From assembly GCF_000938255.1 (NCBI RefSeq), contig NZ_JYMR01000010.1, positions 62,001-126,000 of the forward strand: 64,000 nucleotides of DNA. The letters run 5' to 3'. Under the pieces are notes generated by a model, which was given only the letters and a program-made list of their open reading frames with translations, searched no databases and was not told the origin of the DNA. The stretch comes from Bradyrhizobium sp. LTSP849. GTDB lineage: Bacteria > Pseudomonadota > Alphaproteobacteria > Rhizobiales > Xanthobacteraceae. Positions 27,753 to 36,332 of this stretch are shown one piece after another. Both the position numbers and the translations under genes were made by a program. How positions within the stretch are numbered: position 1 is the stretch's first letter; each line of letters starts with the position of its first letter.

Positions 27753-28705
27753 AGGCGCGTCCGATCACGACGATCAAGACGGTCGTTGCCGGGATCGAGC
27801 AGGGCTGTGCAGGCATAAAACTGTTCACGCTGGCCGATCCCGACCAATGGGAGCTGCCGCCGTTCAAACCCGGCGCGCATATCGATCTGCATCTGCCGAA
27901 CGGGCTCGTCCGCACCTATTCGCTGTGCAACGAGCCCGCCGACAACACGCGCTATGTCATCGCGGTCAAGCGCGAGGCGGACGGACGCGGCGGCTCGCGC
28001 GCACTGCACGACGAGATCGGGATTGGCGATGTCATCGGCGTCTCGCTGCCGCGCGGTGGGCTGAAGTCGGAGACTTCGATCACGCGCTACGTGTTCGTCG
28101 CAGGCGGCATCGGCGTGACGCCGTTCCTGTCGATGGCGCGGCACCTCGCGAGAACGGGTGGCGCCGACTTCACGCTGCATTTGATCGTGCGCGCGGAGAT
28201 GCCGCTGGCCGCGCAGCTCGCGTCGCTGATCGATGAGGGCCGCGTCGTCGTGCATCGTACGTCCCGGACTGGGCGTCCGGATCTCGCGGAGCTGGTCGGC
28301 GGCGCCGGACCGGAAACACTGGTCGCTTGCTGCGGCCCAGAAAGCATGATCGACGATTTCGAGCGTGTGACCGCAGCGTGGCCCGCGGCCCATGTTCACA
28401 TTGAGCGCTTTGTCGCCCCGGCGCCGGTCATCGATCCCGACGCCAAGCCATTCACGGTATCGCTGGCGCGCACGGGGACCGAAATCCAGGTTCGCGCCGG
28501 CCAGACCATGATTGCCGCATTGCAGGAAGGGGGCGTCGACATCGCGACCTCATGCTGCGGCGGCATCTGCGGCGCCTGCAAGGTCGGATGGATCGAGGGC
28601 AAGCCCATCCACCGCGACCGCATTCTGTCGCCGTATGAGCGCGAACGCTATCTCATGGTTTGCGTCGCCGGGTCAGACGCGGAGCGCTTGGTGCTGGACC
28701 TCTGA
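27749..28705 (+). CDS. PDR/VanB-type ferredoxin-NAD(P)H oxidoreductase
   Basis: A 318-residue reductase with three modules: an FMN/FAD-binding barrel (RTYSLCNEP motif, about residues 50-57), an NAD-binding domain (VFVAGGIGVTPFLSMA) and a C-terminal plant-type 2Fe-2S domain with Cys ligands in SCCGGICGACK and MVCVAG. It passes electrons from NAD(P)H to a partner oxygenase or Mo enzyme. No oxygenase lies nearby; the MOSC partner overlaps by four bases, hinting at an N-hydroxylated-compound reductase. Complete at both ends. Confidence 0.9.
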   Translation: MKARPITTIKTVVAGIEQGCAGIKLFTLADPDQWELPPFKPGAHIDLHLPNGLVRTYSLCNEPADNTRYVIAVKREADGRGGSRALHDEIGIGDVIGVSLPRGGLKSETSITRYVFVAGGIGVTPFLSMARHLARTGGADFTLHLIVRAEMPLAAQLASLIDEGRVVVHRTSRTGRPDLAELVGGAGPETLVACCGPESMIDDFERVTAAWPAAHVHIERFVAPAPVIDPDAKPFTVSLARTGTEIQVRAGQTMIAALQEGGVDIATSCCGGICGACKVGWIEGKPIHRDRILSPYERERYLMVCVAGSDAERLVLDL

Positions 28706-28706
28706 A

Positions 28707-28919
28707 CTACCAGTGCACGCTCTGGCTCGGCACAATGAACGCTGTCGTACTCGGCTGCGTGGCGAAGCTTGTCGCCAGATACCAGCCAGAGCCGAGGACG
28801 AGCGTGAGCAGGGCCACGATCGCGATCATGTCGATGGTTCGGGGATCGTGATCCCTTGGATTAAACTTGGGATGCGGACCAAGCCTGAAGTGAAAATGAG
28901 GGCTGATTTTCCAGCGCAT
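28707..28919 (-). CDS. Small single-pass membrane protein
   Basis: A 70-residue protein from the ATG at 28919 with a GGAGGAAACAACA ribosome site. A hydrophilic, His-containing N-terminus (WKISPHFHFRLGPHPKF) is followed by one membrane helix (MIAIVALLTLVLGSGWYLATSF). Its stop is at 28707, next to the stop of the convergent reductase gene. Unknown function; the translation signals make it believable. Confidence 0.6.
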   Translation of the reverse strand: MRWKISPHFHFRLGPHPKFNPRDHDPRTIDMIAIVALLTLVLGSGWYLATSFATQPSTTAFIVPSQSVHW

Positions 28920-29026
28920 TGTTGTTTCCTCCCCGGGGAGCACACAACAACGACATGGAAAAGTTCCGGTTCCGCTCAGAGCAGCGATGCGCAAAGCACC
29001 GCAGCATACTTACCGCAGCTATTTGC

Positions 29027-29365
29027 CTACGACGCGTTGACGCCGCGCCAGCGGCCGTAGCGCCACGGCAGATACCAGCGCGCGGCCGGCGGCGTGGTGA
29101 GGGGCACATTGTCGATGCCGGACGTTCCGAAGGGGTTGCAGCGCAACACGCGCGCGAGCGTCATCCAGCCGCCAGCCCAGAGTCCAAAGCGCTCGATCGC
29201 CTCGTCGCCATAGACGGAGCAGGTCGGCAGGTGCCGGCAATTATAGCCAACCAGCGGCGACAGCGTGTGTCGGTACAACCAGATCAGCGCGCGGCCGAAT
29301 CTGCGCGGCAGCCGCAGCGTCTCAGTCACGGCGCCGGAACAGTGCTCGCAGGTTGAGTGCTTCAT
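29027..29365 (-). CDS. yidD: Membrane protein insertion efficiency factor YidD
   Basis: A 112-residue protein from MKHSTCEHC at 29365. The YidD signature is plain: WLYRHTLSPLVGYNCRHLPTCSVYGDEAIERFG, then GGWMTLARVLRCNPFG. YidD acts at the inner membrane with the YidC insertase. In many bacteria it sits by rnpA and yidC, but in this window it is alone. The N-terminal extension holds CEHC, a possible metal pair that is not part of the core family. Confidence 0.92.
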   Translation of the reverse strand: MKHSTCEHCSGAVTETLRLPRRFGRALIWLYRHTLSPLVGYNCRHLPTCSVYGDEAIERFGLWAGGWMTLARVLRCNPFGTSGIDNVPLTTPPAARWYLPWRYGRWRGVNAS

Positions 29366-29592
29366 GTGCGCTGTGCTGCCATCCTGTGCGCCTTGATGCG
29401 CAGTTCCAACGCAGGGAACAGCGAGCTGTTGTGCGCACGCCATACTTTGCCTGCTTTCTGGGAGCAGTGCAGCAAGTACCTATGGACGATCTGTATTCCC
29501 CCGGATACCATTTTTGTTACGTCCATGTGTAGACTCATCGGACGCCGAACGGGGCTTACCTGAATCGCTTTGGGGCTTGGGAAGGGACCAGT

Positions 29593-30486
29593 TTGAAACT
29601 TCTGAAGTCGCTCAATCTACGCGGCTGGTTGCTGGTGGGAACCGCCGCTTGCGGCGTCATGTTGGCGGGTGCCGTGGCGACCTTCGGGTCGTCGGCCCGT
29701 GCCGGCGGCTCCCTCGAAGAGCGCAAGCTGTCGATGAAGTTTGGCTGGGTCGCCTGCGATCCCAACTGTCGCGGCTGGGTCAGCGCGGTCGGCATCATCA
29801 CCGCTGATACACCCAAGGATTTCGACGACTTCGCCCGAGGGCGCCAGCTTGGCGGCGCCACGGTGGTGCTCGACTCCAGCGGCGGTTCCGTCAACGACGC
29901 GATCACGCTCGGCCGGCGCTTCCGCAATCTCGGCCTTTTGACCACCGTCGGCATCACACAGCAGAACCGCGATGGGCAGAGTGCCCGTCCGGCGGTCGCC
30001 TCGGAAGCCTATTGCGAGTCCATGTGTGTGTTTCTGCTGCTCGCCGGCAAGAAGCGCTACGTGCCGGAGGCGGCTCATGTTCGCGTCCACCAGATCTGGA
30101 TGGGCGACCGTGCCGACGATGCGAGGGCCGCGAGCTACAGCGCCCAGGACTTGATGATCGTAGAACGCGACATCGGCCGGCTCGCCAAGTACACATTTGA
30201 TATGGGCGGCGCCGGCGATCTCCTGTCGCTCGCGCTCAACGTGCCGCCCTGGGAAGATCTGCACGAGCTGGACGCTGGCGAGCTGAAGCTCACCAATCTG
30301 GTGACGACCGATCTCGTGGCTGACGTGCTGCCGCATGTGGACGTCTCTGCGCCCGCGATGGCGGAGTTTGCGCCGAAGACGCAGGCAAGGTTCGGCGAGG
30401 AACCGGAGCAGCCGCAGCCTGCCAAGTCGACCAAGACGGCCGAAGCCCTGGTGCCGACGGGTGCGGCGGCTGCGTCGCAGAAGTAA
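29593..30486 (+). CDS. Periplasmic ClpP-fold-like protein (COG3904 type)
   Basis: A 297-residue protein with a TTG start and an N-terminal hydrophobic helix (residues 10-30). The core has VVLDSSGGSVNDAITLGRRFR and CESMCVFLLLAGKKRYVPEAAHVRVHQIW, which follow the crotonase/ClpP-like pattern of COG3904 proteins: a Gly-Gly-Ser turn, then a Ser-x-Cys segment where the protease nucleophile would be, and a His after it. The C-terminal 50 residues are charged and disordered. Proteolysis is possible but unproven. Confidence 0.75.
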   Translation: MKLLKSLNLRGWLLVGTAACGVMLAGAVATFGSSARAGGSLEERKLSMKFGWVACDPNCRGWVSAVGIITADTPKDFDDFARGRQLGGATVVLDSSGGSVNDAITLGRRFRNLGLLTTVGITQQNRDGQSARPAVASEAYCESMCVFLLLAGKKRYVPEAAHVRVHQIWMGDRADDARAASYSAQDLMIVERDIGRLAKYTFDMGGAGDLLSLALNVPPWEDLHELDAGELKLTNLVTTDLVADVLPHVDVSAPAMAEFAPKTQARFGEEPEQPQPAKSTKTAEALVPTGAAAASQK

Positions 30487-30491
30487 AAGCT

Positions 30492-30947
30492 TCAGCCCTG
30501 CGCAGTGACCGGCTGCTTGGCCTTCGCCTCGATCTGCCCGATCGCGTCGACCACGGCATCGAAGGTCAAAAGCGTCGAGGCGTGGCGCGCCTTGTAATCT
30601 CGGACCGGCTCGAGGAATTTTATCTCGTCCCATTTGCCGTCGGGAGGCGCGCCATTCTCCTTCAGCATCTTGCGAACGGTTTCGCGTAACTCACGGAGTT
30701 CGCTCGCAGTCGAGCCGACGACGTGACTTGCCATAATGGATGAAGAGGCCTGTCCCAGCGCGCAGGCCTTCACGTCATGGGCGAAGTCGGTGACGGTGTC
30801 GCCATCCATCTTGAGGTCGATCTTGACGGTCGAGCCGCACAATTTGGAGTGGGCGGTGGCACTGGCATGCGGGTCGGATAGCCGCCCGAGGCGCGGAATA
30901 TTGCCGGCCAGTTCGATGATCCGCTTGTTGTAGATGTCGTTCAGCAT
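30492..30947 (-). CDS. IscU/SufU-like iron-sulfur scaffold protein
   Basis: A 151-residue protein of the NifU N-terminal fold. The first two cluster ligands are in place, [10 protein letters not shown] with Asp nearby and [19 protein letters not shown], but the usual third Cys position is replaced in [15 protein letters not shown]. This variant form is one I know from alphaproteobacteria next to folE, as here. It may be a scaffold with altered ligands or a regulator of Fe-S or Zn transfer. Divergently transcribed from folE. Confidence 0.85.
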   Translation of the reverse strand: MLNDIYNKRIIELAGNIPRLGRLSDPHASATAHSKLCGSTVKIDLKMDGDTVTDFAHDVKACALGQASSSIMASHVVGSTASELRELRETVRKMLKENGAPPDGKWDEIKFLEPVRDYKARHASTLLTFDAVVDAIGQIEAKAKQPVTAQG

Positions 30948-31187
30948 GTGATGGAGTCCAACACTTCCGGGCTGGATCGGCCTTGGCGGGCGCCGTCCAC
31001 GGCCTTATATAGGGTTGGAACTGGCGGAAAAACAGTCCGACGGTCTGCCGGTGCTGATTCAGAACCGCGCGGCCGGCGTTCTAGCCGAAGACCCTTTTCG
31101 CCAAAACTGTTCTCTTCAGGCGTCCGGCGGCATGCCGCCCCGTCTGCCGGTGACACTCCGGCCACAAGGCCGTCGAACGGAGTAGAC

Positions 31188-31877
31188 ATGGACGCTGCAA
31201 TCAAATCCATCCGCCCCAGCAAGCCCTCCGACAGGCAACCCGAGAGCCGCCCGGCCGAGCTTGATCCTGCCGAATTCCTCGCAGCCGCCGTCCGCGCCGA
31301 CCAGCCGCGCCCCGCGCGCGCCGAGGCGGAAGCCGCGGTGAAGACGCTGCTCGCCTATATCGGCGAGAACACCGAGCGCGAGGGCCTGCTCGACACCCCG
31401 CGCCGCGTGGTCGAGGCCTTCGACGAGCTCTATCAGGGCTACCACCAGTGCCCGGCCGAGGTGCTCGACCGCACCTTTGGCGAGACCGCCGGCTATGACG
31501 ATTTCGTGCTGGTGCGCGACATCGAGTTCACCTCGCAGTGCGAGCATCACATGATGCCGTTCTACGGCAAGGCGCACATCGCCTATACGCCAGTGGAGCG
31601 TGTCGTCGGTCTGTCCAAGCTTGCGCGCCTGACCGACATCTTCGCCCGCCGGCTCCAGACCCAGGAGCATTTGACGGCGCAGATCGCCGCCGCCATCGAC
31701 GAGATCCTGAAGCCTCGCGGCGTTGCCGTCCTGATCGAGGCCGAGCATACCTGCATGTCGGTGCGCGGTGTCGCCAAGCATGGCGCCTCCACGTTCACCA
31801 GCCGCTTCACCGGCATGTTCCGCGACAATCCGGCGGAGCAGGCCCGCTTCCTGTCCCTGGTGCGAGGTCTTCGCTGA
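31188..31877 (+). CDS. folE: GTP cyclohydrolase I
   Basis: A 229-residue enzyme that converts GTP to dihydroneopterin triphosphate, the first step of tetrahydrofolate synthesis. The start [11 protein letters not shown] at 31188 is taken instead of a long non-coding extension to 30948. The catalytic core is intact: [16 protein letters not shown], zinc ligands in [18 protein letters not shown], and the third ligand in [11 protein letters not shown]. The N-terminal 45 residues are a variable tail. Followed by a dispersed repeat and hisI. Confidence 0.96.
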   Translation: MDAAIKSIRPSKPSDRQPESRPAELDPAEFLAAAVRADQPRPARAEAEAAVKTLLAYIGENTEREGLLDTPRRVVEAFDELYQGYHQCPAEVLDRTFGETAGYDDFVLVRDIEFTSQCEHHMMPFYGKAHIAYTPVERVVGLSKLARLTDIFARRLQTQEHLTAQIAAAIDEILKPRGVAVLIEAEHTCMSVRGVAKHGASTFTSRFTGMFRDNPAEQARFLSLVRGLR

Positions 31878-31898
31878 CCTCGCAAAGATCTATTGTTT

Positions 31899-31974
31899 GA
31901 GCATGATCTCCGCGCAAACGCATTTTGCGTTTGTCGCGAGGGAAAACCGCTGCACACTTTTCCGGATCATGCTC
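31899..31974. repeat. Dispersed repeat with GAGCATGATC inverted ends
   Basis: GAGCATGATC at 31899-31908 and GATCATGCTC at 31965-31974 bound a 76-bp element containing the inner dyad CAAACGCATTTTGCGTTTG. I recall this sequence as a very common intergenic repeat in Bradyrhizobium and other Rhizobiales. It separates folE from hisI. Confidence 0.65.
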
Positions 31975-31987
31975 TAGCGAGGTCGTC

Positions 31988-32410
31988 GTGTCCGCTCACT
32001 CCCATGAGATCGAGGAAGGTCTTTCCTTCCAGCCGCGCTTCGACGCGAACGGCCTCGTGACCTGCGTGGCCACCGACGTCGCCACCGGTGACGTGCTCAT
32101 GGTCGCACACATGAACGACGAAGCGCTGCGCAAGACCATTGCGACCGGCGAAGCCTGGTACTTCAGCCGTTCGCGCAATGCCTTGTGGCGAAAAGGTGAG
32201 ACTTCGGGTCAGACCCAGCGCGTGGTCGAGATCCGCGCCGATTGCGACCAGGACGCGGTCTGGCTTCGCGTCGAGCAGATCGGCGCGGCCTGCCACACCG
32301 GCCGCCGCTCCTGCTTCTATCGCAAGGTCGAGGCCGAGGGCGGCGGCGCCAAGCTCGTCTTCGTCGATGCCGAGCGGCTGTTCGATCCCGGCGACGTCTA
32401 TAAGAAGTAG
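31988..32410 (+). CDS. hisI: Phosphoribosyl-AMP cyclohydrolase
   Basis: A 140-residue enzyme opening the adenine ring of phosphoribosyl-AMP in histidine synthesis. It starts with GTG at 31988 ([11 protein letters not shown]). Conserved blocks are present: [42 protein letters not shown], then the zinc/Mg ligands DCDQDAVWL and [12 protein letters not shown]. HisE is not fused, as is usual in alphaproteobacteria. The rest of the his operon is not nearby. Confidence 0.95.
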   Translation: MSAHSHEIEEGLSFQPRFDANGLVTCVATDVATGDVLMVAHMNDEALRKTIATGEAWYFSRSRNALWRKGETSGQTQRVVEIRADCDQDAVWLRVEQIGAACHTGRRSCFYRKVEAEGGGAKLVFVDAERLFDPGDVYKK

Positions 32411-32454
32411 AGGAAGTAGTTTTCGCGCGCCCCGGAATGACCGGGACAGCCGAA

Positions 32455-32470
32455 TTAACCCCGCATTAAC
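32455..32470 (+). promoter_or_regulatory. CtrA-type binding site
   Basis: TTAA at 32455 and TTAAC at 32466 are separated by exactly seven bases, matching the CtrA consensus. It lies 80 bases before the chosen start of the lytic transglycosylase gene, a good distance for a promoter site. Confidence 0.5.
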
Positions 32471-32549
32471 CATGCCTGTCCCACGGTGGGACGACAGGGC
32501 GTCCGAATTGCCGGCGCCGTTTAACGCCGCGCGGGGCGGGCACTCCATT

Positions 32550-33584
32550 ATGTCGGTCGACAATTCCAGTGCCCCGCAGACTGCCGCGACCGACGGCTCG
32601 CCGCGCGTCGCGGGCGCCATCAAGCAGGCCTCGAGCCGGACCGGCGTCAGCTTCGAATACATGCTGACCACCGCCAAGATGGAATCGGACTTTGATGCCA
32701 CCGCCGGTGCCAGCACCTCGTCCGCCCACGGGCTCTACCAGTTCATCGACCAGACCTGGCTCGGCACGGTGAAGGAGGCGGGCACCCAGCTCGGCTATGG
32801 CAGCTATTCCGACGCCATCAGCAAGACGTCGTCCGGCACCTACACCGTCGATGATCCCATGATGAAGCGGTCGATCATGAAGCTGCGTGACGATCCGGAA
32901 GCCGCCTCGAGCATGGCGGCCGCGCTGACGCAGTCCAACAGCTTCAAGCTCACCGGTCTGCTCGGCCGCAGGCCGAGCGACAGCGAGCTCTACATGGCGC
33001 ATTTCATGGGCGTCGGTGGTGCCGCGAAACTGATCGCCAATGCCGAGGACAATCCGCAAGCGGTCGGCGCGCGGCTGTTTCCGAATGCGGCGTCCGCGAA
33101 CCGCTCGATCTTCTACGCCAAGGACGGCCGCGCGCGCAGCGTCTCCGAGGTCTATTCGGTGTTGAACGCACGCTACGCCAGCGCCTCGAACGCGAAATCG
33201 ACGCGCAGCGCGATGGCGATGTACGGTGATACGCCCTCGACCACGCAGGTCGCGAGCGCAAACGGCGTGCAGCCCACCGCGCCCATGATCAATAGCGCCG
33301 CCTATCTCCAGACCTTCCCCGATACGCGCTCGGTGACGCCGGTCAGTGCGACATCGTCGACGACGGTAGCCGACAATGCACCGAGCACGCCGGTGTTTCG
33401 CTCGATCTATCAGCCCGCCGACGCCACGCAGCCGGTCTCGACGACGGTGCAGAAATTGTGGGGCAGCAACGCCTCGCTGACCTCGGTCGCGTCAGCGACC
33501 TCGGCCGCATCGACAACGCCCGATGTGCGGCCGCCGCAGCCGCTCGATCTCTTCAGCGATCGCAGCGGCACGTTCAGCAGCTAA
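32550..33584 (+). CDS. Lytic transglycosylase-like (SLT-fold) protein
   Basis: A 344-residue protein from the ATG at 32550 (MSVDNSSAPQ); an in-frame ATG at 32472 would add 26 residues. Residues 20-180 show the SLT fold: SRTGVSFEYMLTTAKMESDFD with the catalytic Glu45, then ASTSSAHGLYQFIDQTWL. The C-terminal 150 residues are Ser/Thr/Ala-rich and low in complexity. It would cut peptidoglycan; no classic signal peptide is seen, so export may be by a flagellar-type route or the start may differ. A CtrA box lies upstream. Confidence 0.85.
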   Translation: MSVDNSSAPQTAATDGSPRVAGAIKQASSRTGVSFEYMLTTAKMESDFDATAGASTSSAHGLYQFIDQTWLGTVKEAGTQLGYGSYSDAISKTSSGTYTVDDPMMKRSIMKLRDDPEAASSMAAALTQSNSFKLTGLLGRRPSDSELYMAHFMGVGGAAKLIANAEDNPQAVGARLFPNAASANRSIFYAKDGRARSVSEVYSVLNARYASASNAKSTRSAMAMYGDTPSTTQVASANGVQPTAPMINSAAYLQTFPDTRSVTPVSATSSTTVADNAPSTPVFRSIYQPADATQPVSTTVQKLWGSNASLTSVASATSAASTTPDVRPPQPLDLFSDRSGTFSS

Positions 33585-33601
33585 ATTTCGAACTCTCGTG
33601 T

Positions 33602-33635
33602 CCCGGACGCGCAGCGCTGCTGCGCTGCGTCCGGG
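33602..33635. repeat. Palindromic CCCGGACGC repeat
   Basis: CCCGGACGC at 33602-33610 pairs with GCGTCCGGG at 33627-33635, with an inner AGCGC/GCGCT stem. This is the short hairpin widely dispersed in Bradyrhizobium genomes. It may serve as the end of the transglycosylase transcript. Confidence 0.6.
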
Positions 33636-33784
33636 CATGTGAGTCAGGCGGCTTTGTTCCCTTAACAAAACGTCAATAAAACCAGCCAGTTATGGTGAAC
33701 GCTTTGTTAAGCGTCGTGGTTTATTTTGTGTTGCAGGTGACAAGCCGTCACCGCTTCGTCTTCGTTGCGTAAGCCGGAAGCACC

Positions 33785-34960
33785 ATGATTGTTCGGCAGT
33801 TCATCAATTGGATCAGGACAGCGTCCGCCGGTGAGCGGGCCGAGGCAACACGGGCATTGGCCCGGGCCTGGCTGATCTCAGACCTTTCCCATGACGACCG
33901 CGTCGCCGCCGAAGGCGCGCTGCTGATGCTGCTCGACGATCCGTCGCCTCTGGTGCGGCAGGCGATGGCAGAGGCTTTTGCACGCAGCACCGATGCGCCC
34001 GCGGCGATCGTGCGAGCGCTGTCGGCAGACCAGCCGTCCGTGGCTCTTTCCGTGCTCGAACATTCACCGCTCCTGATCGATGCGGACCTCGTCGATATCG
34101 TCGCGACCGGCAATGACGTGGTTCAGTGCGCCGTCGCCCGGCGCGTCGCGCTGCCGGTATCGGTCTGCGCCGCCATTGCCGAGGTCGGCTGCGCGGCGGC
34201 CGCGCTGGAGCTGATCGAAAATCCCCACGCCGAGCTCGCACCGTTTTCCTGGGATCGCATTGTCGAGCGTCACGGCCATCTCGCCGCGATCCGCGAGGCG
34301 ATGCTGGTGCTGGAGGATCTGCCGGCCGCAACGCGCGCCGCGCTGGTGGCAAAGCTCTCCGAGACGCTGGCGCAGTTCGTCGTAGCGCGGAACTGGCTGA
34401 GCGCCGACCGCGCCGACCGCATGACGACCGAGGCGCGCGACCGCTCCACCATGAACATCGCGGCGCGCTCGCGCGGCGATGACATGCAGGGTCTGGTGCG
34501 GCATCTCCGTATCACGGGCCAGCTCACCGCGGGCCTGATCCTGCGCGCACTGCTGTCGAGCAATCTCGAACTGTTCGACGCCGCACTCGCCGAATTGGCC
34601 GATCTGCCGCTGGCGCGCGTCTCCGCGCTGCTGCACGACCGCGGCGGCAACAGCCTGCACGCGCTGCTGCGCCGCGCCGGGCTTCCCGAGGCAACGTTCG
34701 CAGCGTTCCAGGTCGCGCTCGATGCCTGCCACGAGCAAGGTTTTGTCGATACCGACGACAGTGCGGCCCGGCTGCGCCGGCGCATGGTCGAGCGCGTGCT
34801 CACCCATTGCGAGACCGATCGCGGCGCCACCGAGCCGCTGATGGTCCTGTTGCGCCGCTTTGCCACCGAGTCCGCGCGCGAAGAGGCGAGGCTGTTCTGC
34901 GACGAGCTGGTCGCAGACGAGGCGATCGCGCCGGTCTATGACGATCTGATCGCGGCGTAA
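33785..34960 (+). CDS. DUF2336 domain protein
   Basis: A 391-residue, all-helical cytoplasmic protein. The N-terminal 250 residues show HEAT-like helical repeats typical of DUF2336 (ALLMLLDDPSPLVRQAMAEAFA, EHSPLLIDADLVDIVATGNDVVQCAVA). The family is restricted largely to alphaproteobacteria and is poorly studied, with some links to cell-cycle and motility signalling. A near-CtrA motif (TTAA-N7-TCAA) lies near 33663. It is followed by a repeat pair and a convergent Hpt gene. Confidence 0.85.
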   Translation: MIVRQFINWIRTASAGERAEATRALARAWLISDLSHDDRVAAEGALLMLLDDPSPLVRQAMAEAFARSTDAPAAIVRALSADQPSVALSVLEHSPLLIDADLVDIVATGNDVVQCAVARRVALPVSVCAAIAEVGCAAAALELIENPHAELAPFSWDRIVERHGHLAAIREAMLVLEDLPAATRAALVAKLSETLAQFVVARNWLSADRADRMTTEARDRSTMNIAARSRGDDMQGLVRHLRITGQLTAGLILRALLSSNLELFDAALAELADLPLARVSALLHDRGGNSLHALLRRAGLPEATFAAFQVALDACHEQGFVDTDDSAARLRRRMVERVLTHCETDRGATEPLMVLLRRFATESAREEARLFCDELVADEAIAPVYDDLIAA

Positions 34961-34972
34961 CGAAGGTACAGG

Positions 34973-35057
34973 GGTGGGCAAAGGCGCTCTTGCGCCGTGC
35001 CCACCATGCATCCGTACAATCAGAGTTGATTGGTGGGCACGCTTCGCTTTGCCCACC
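34973..35057. repeat. Pair of GGTGGGC palindromes
   Basis: Two hairpins lie in tandem: GGTGGGCA with TGCCCACC at 34973-35005 (with an inner GGCGC/GCGCC stem) and GGTGGGCA with GCCCACC at 35032-35057. Both are copies of a common Bradyrhizobium intergenic repeat. They sit between convergent DUF2336 and Hpt genes. Confidence 0.6.
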
Positions 35058-35079
35058 CGATTTCAGAAAATAGCTCGCG

Positions 35080-35658
35080 CTACTCCGCCGGCACGATGCT
35101 CGGCGCCAGGATCGCCTCGAGATGCTCGGGGCGGTCGCGGTTGACGTGGGCGAGATATTCGTCGGCAACCTTGCGCAGGCGACGGTTGAGCTCGGCGGAG
35201 ACAGTGAGGCTGTCGAGCCGTGTGTTGTCATGCACGATAGCCAGGATGGCGTTGATGTGGTGCGTGAACAGCTCGGCCGGAACCCTCTCGAGATCGGGTG
35301 CGTGCTCGATGACACGGCACAGGCTCTCGGCGATTCCCGCGGCCGCCGGAAAGCCGAACGTCGCGGCGTCGCCCTTGATGTCGTGCGCTGCGAGGAACAG
35401 CTCGTCGCGCCTGTCCTTGGTGAAGCCCTCGTTGCGGATGGCAACGTAGGCGGCCGACAGCCGGTTGATCTCGGTCGTCATCCAGTCCTTGAACTCGCCG
35501 GAGAGGCCGGCCAGCGCCTGCTCGGCGCGGCCGACCGGATCGTCCATGTCCTTTTCCTCGACCCGGCGCAGGACTTTCCGCAGCGGATTGGGCTGCGTGA
35601 TCACTTGATGCGTAGCGAAGGCCTTGACCTCTATGTCTCTTGCGCTGTTCTTCGCCAT
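35080..35658 (-). CDS. Hpt domain phosphotransfer protein
   Basis: A 192-residue, mostly helical protein. The phosphorylatable His92 lies in LAAHDIKGDAATFGFPAAAGIAESL, a full Hpt signature. A variable N-terminal 40 residues precede the domain. It would pass phosphoryl groups between a response regulator and a hybrid kinase. The response-regulator gene lies 30 bases upstream on the same strand, so the two probably form a relay; no histidine kinase is nearby. Confidence 0.88.
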   Translation of the reverse strand: MAKNSARDIEVKAFATHQVITQPNPLRKVLRRVEEKDMDDPVGRAEQALAGLSGEFKDWMTTEINRLSAAYVAIRNEGFTKDRRDELFLAAHDIKGDAATFGFPAAAGIAESLCRVIEHAPDLERVPAELFTHHINAILAIVHDNTRLDSLTVSAELNRRLRKVADEYLAHVNRDRPEHLEAILAPSIVPAE

Positions 35659-35688
35659 GATGCCTGCCTCGTCGCTGAAGACGTTGCG

Positions 35689-36234
35689 CTAGATGGAGGA
35701 CCGGGCCTTGTCGAGCAGCGAGGGCTGCTGGAGCACCTCGTGCTTTTCGCCGACACGGCGCTCGGGGCCCATATAGGCGGAATTGGTGTTGCGGCGACGG
35801 TCCGGGCCGAAATAGGCCTTGGTCTTGATGAAGGGCCGGGGACTGGCAACCACGTTGAGGATGCGCTGATAGAGCCCCTTGGCCGAGATCGGTTTGGCCA
35901 GGAATTCGGTGACACCGGCATCGCGCGCGACTGTGACGCGGCGCTTCTCGGAATGGCCGGTCAGCATGATGATCGGCGCGTAGGGGTTGCCCTTGGATTC
36001 CGGCTGCCGGATCATCTGCGCGAGCTCGAGCCCGTCGAAGATCGGCATCGCCCAGTCGGTGATGACAATGTCGGGCACGTAATGGCTGTACATTTCCAGC
36101 GCAGTGGCGCCGTCCTCGGCCTCATAGACTTCGCGCGCGCCGAACGAATGCAACAGCGTCCGCAGGATGCGGCGCATATGCGGATTGTCGTCGCAGATGA
36201 GGAAACGGAGTTTGTTGAAGTCGATGCGGAACAT
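35689..36234 (-). CDS. Response regulator with RR-GPDRRR tail
   Basis: A 181-residue protein: a CheY-like receiver (residues 8-130) with acidic pair Asp15-Asp16, phosphoacceptor Asp60 (IVITDWAMP), Thr92 and Lys114 (FLAKPIS). The 50-residue tail has two copies of a GP-D/E-RR motif (FGPDRRRN and MGPERRVG). There is no DNA-binding domain. It is followed by the Hpt gene and preceded by NAD kinase. I take it as the partner of the Hpt protein; the tail may recruit a target. Confidence 0.9.
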   Translation of the reverse strand: MFRIDFNKLRFLICDDNPHMRRILRTLLHSFGAREVYEAEDGATALEMYSHYVPDIVITDWAMPIFDGLELAQMIRQPESKGNPYAPIIMLTGHSEKRRVTVARDAGVTEFLAKPISAKGLYQRILNVVASPRPFIKTKAYFGPDRRRNTNSAYMGPERRVGEKHEVLQQPSLLDKARSSI

Positions 36235-36332
36235 GACGCCCAGGCCAAAGGGTCAACTTTCATTAACCATATCGTGCCGAGGGTTAACGAAGCGTTGCGA
36301 TCAGGCGTCCGCCAGGCTGCCGGGCAGGCGGC

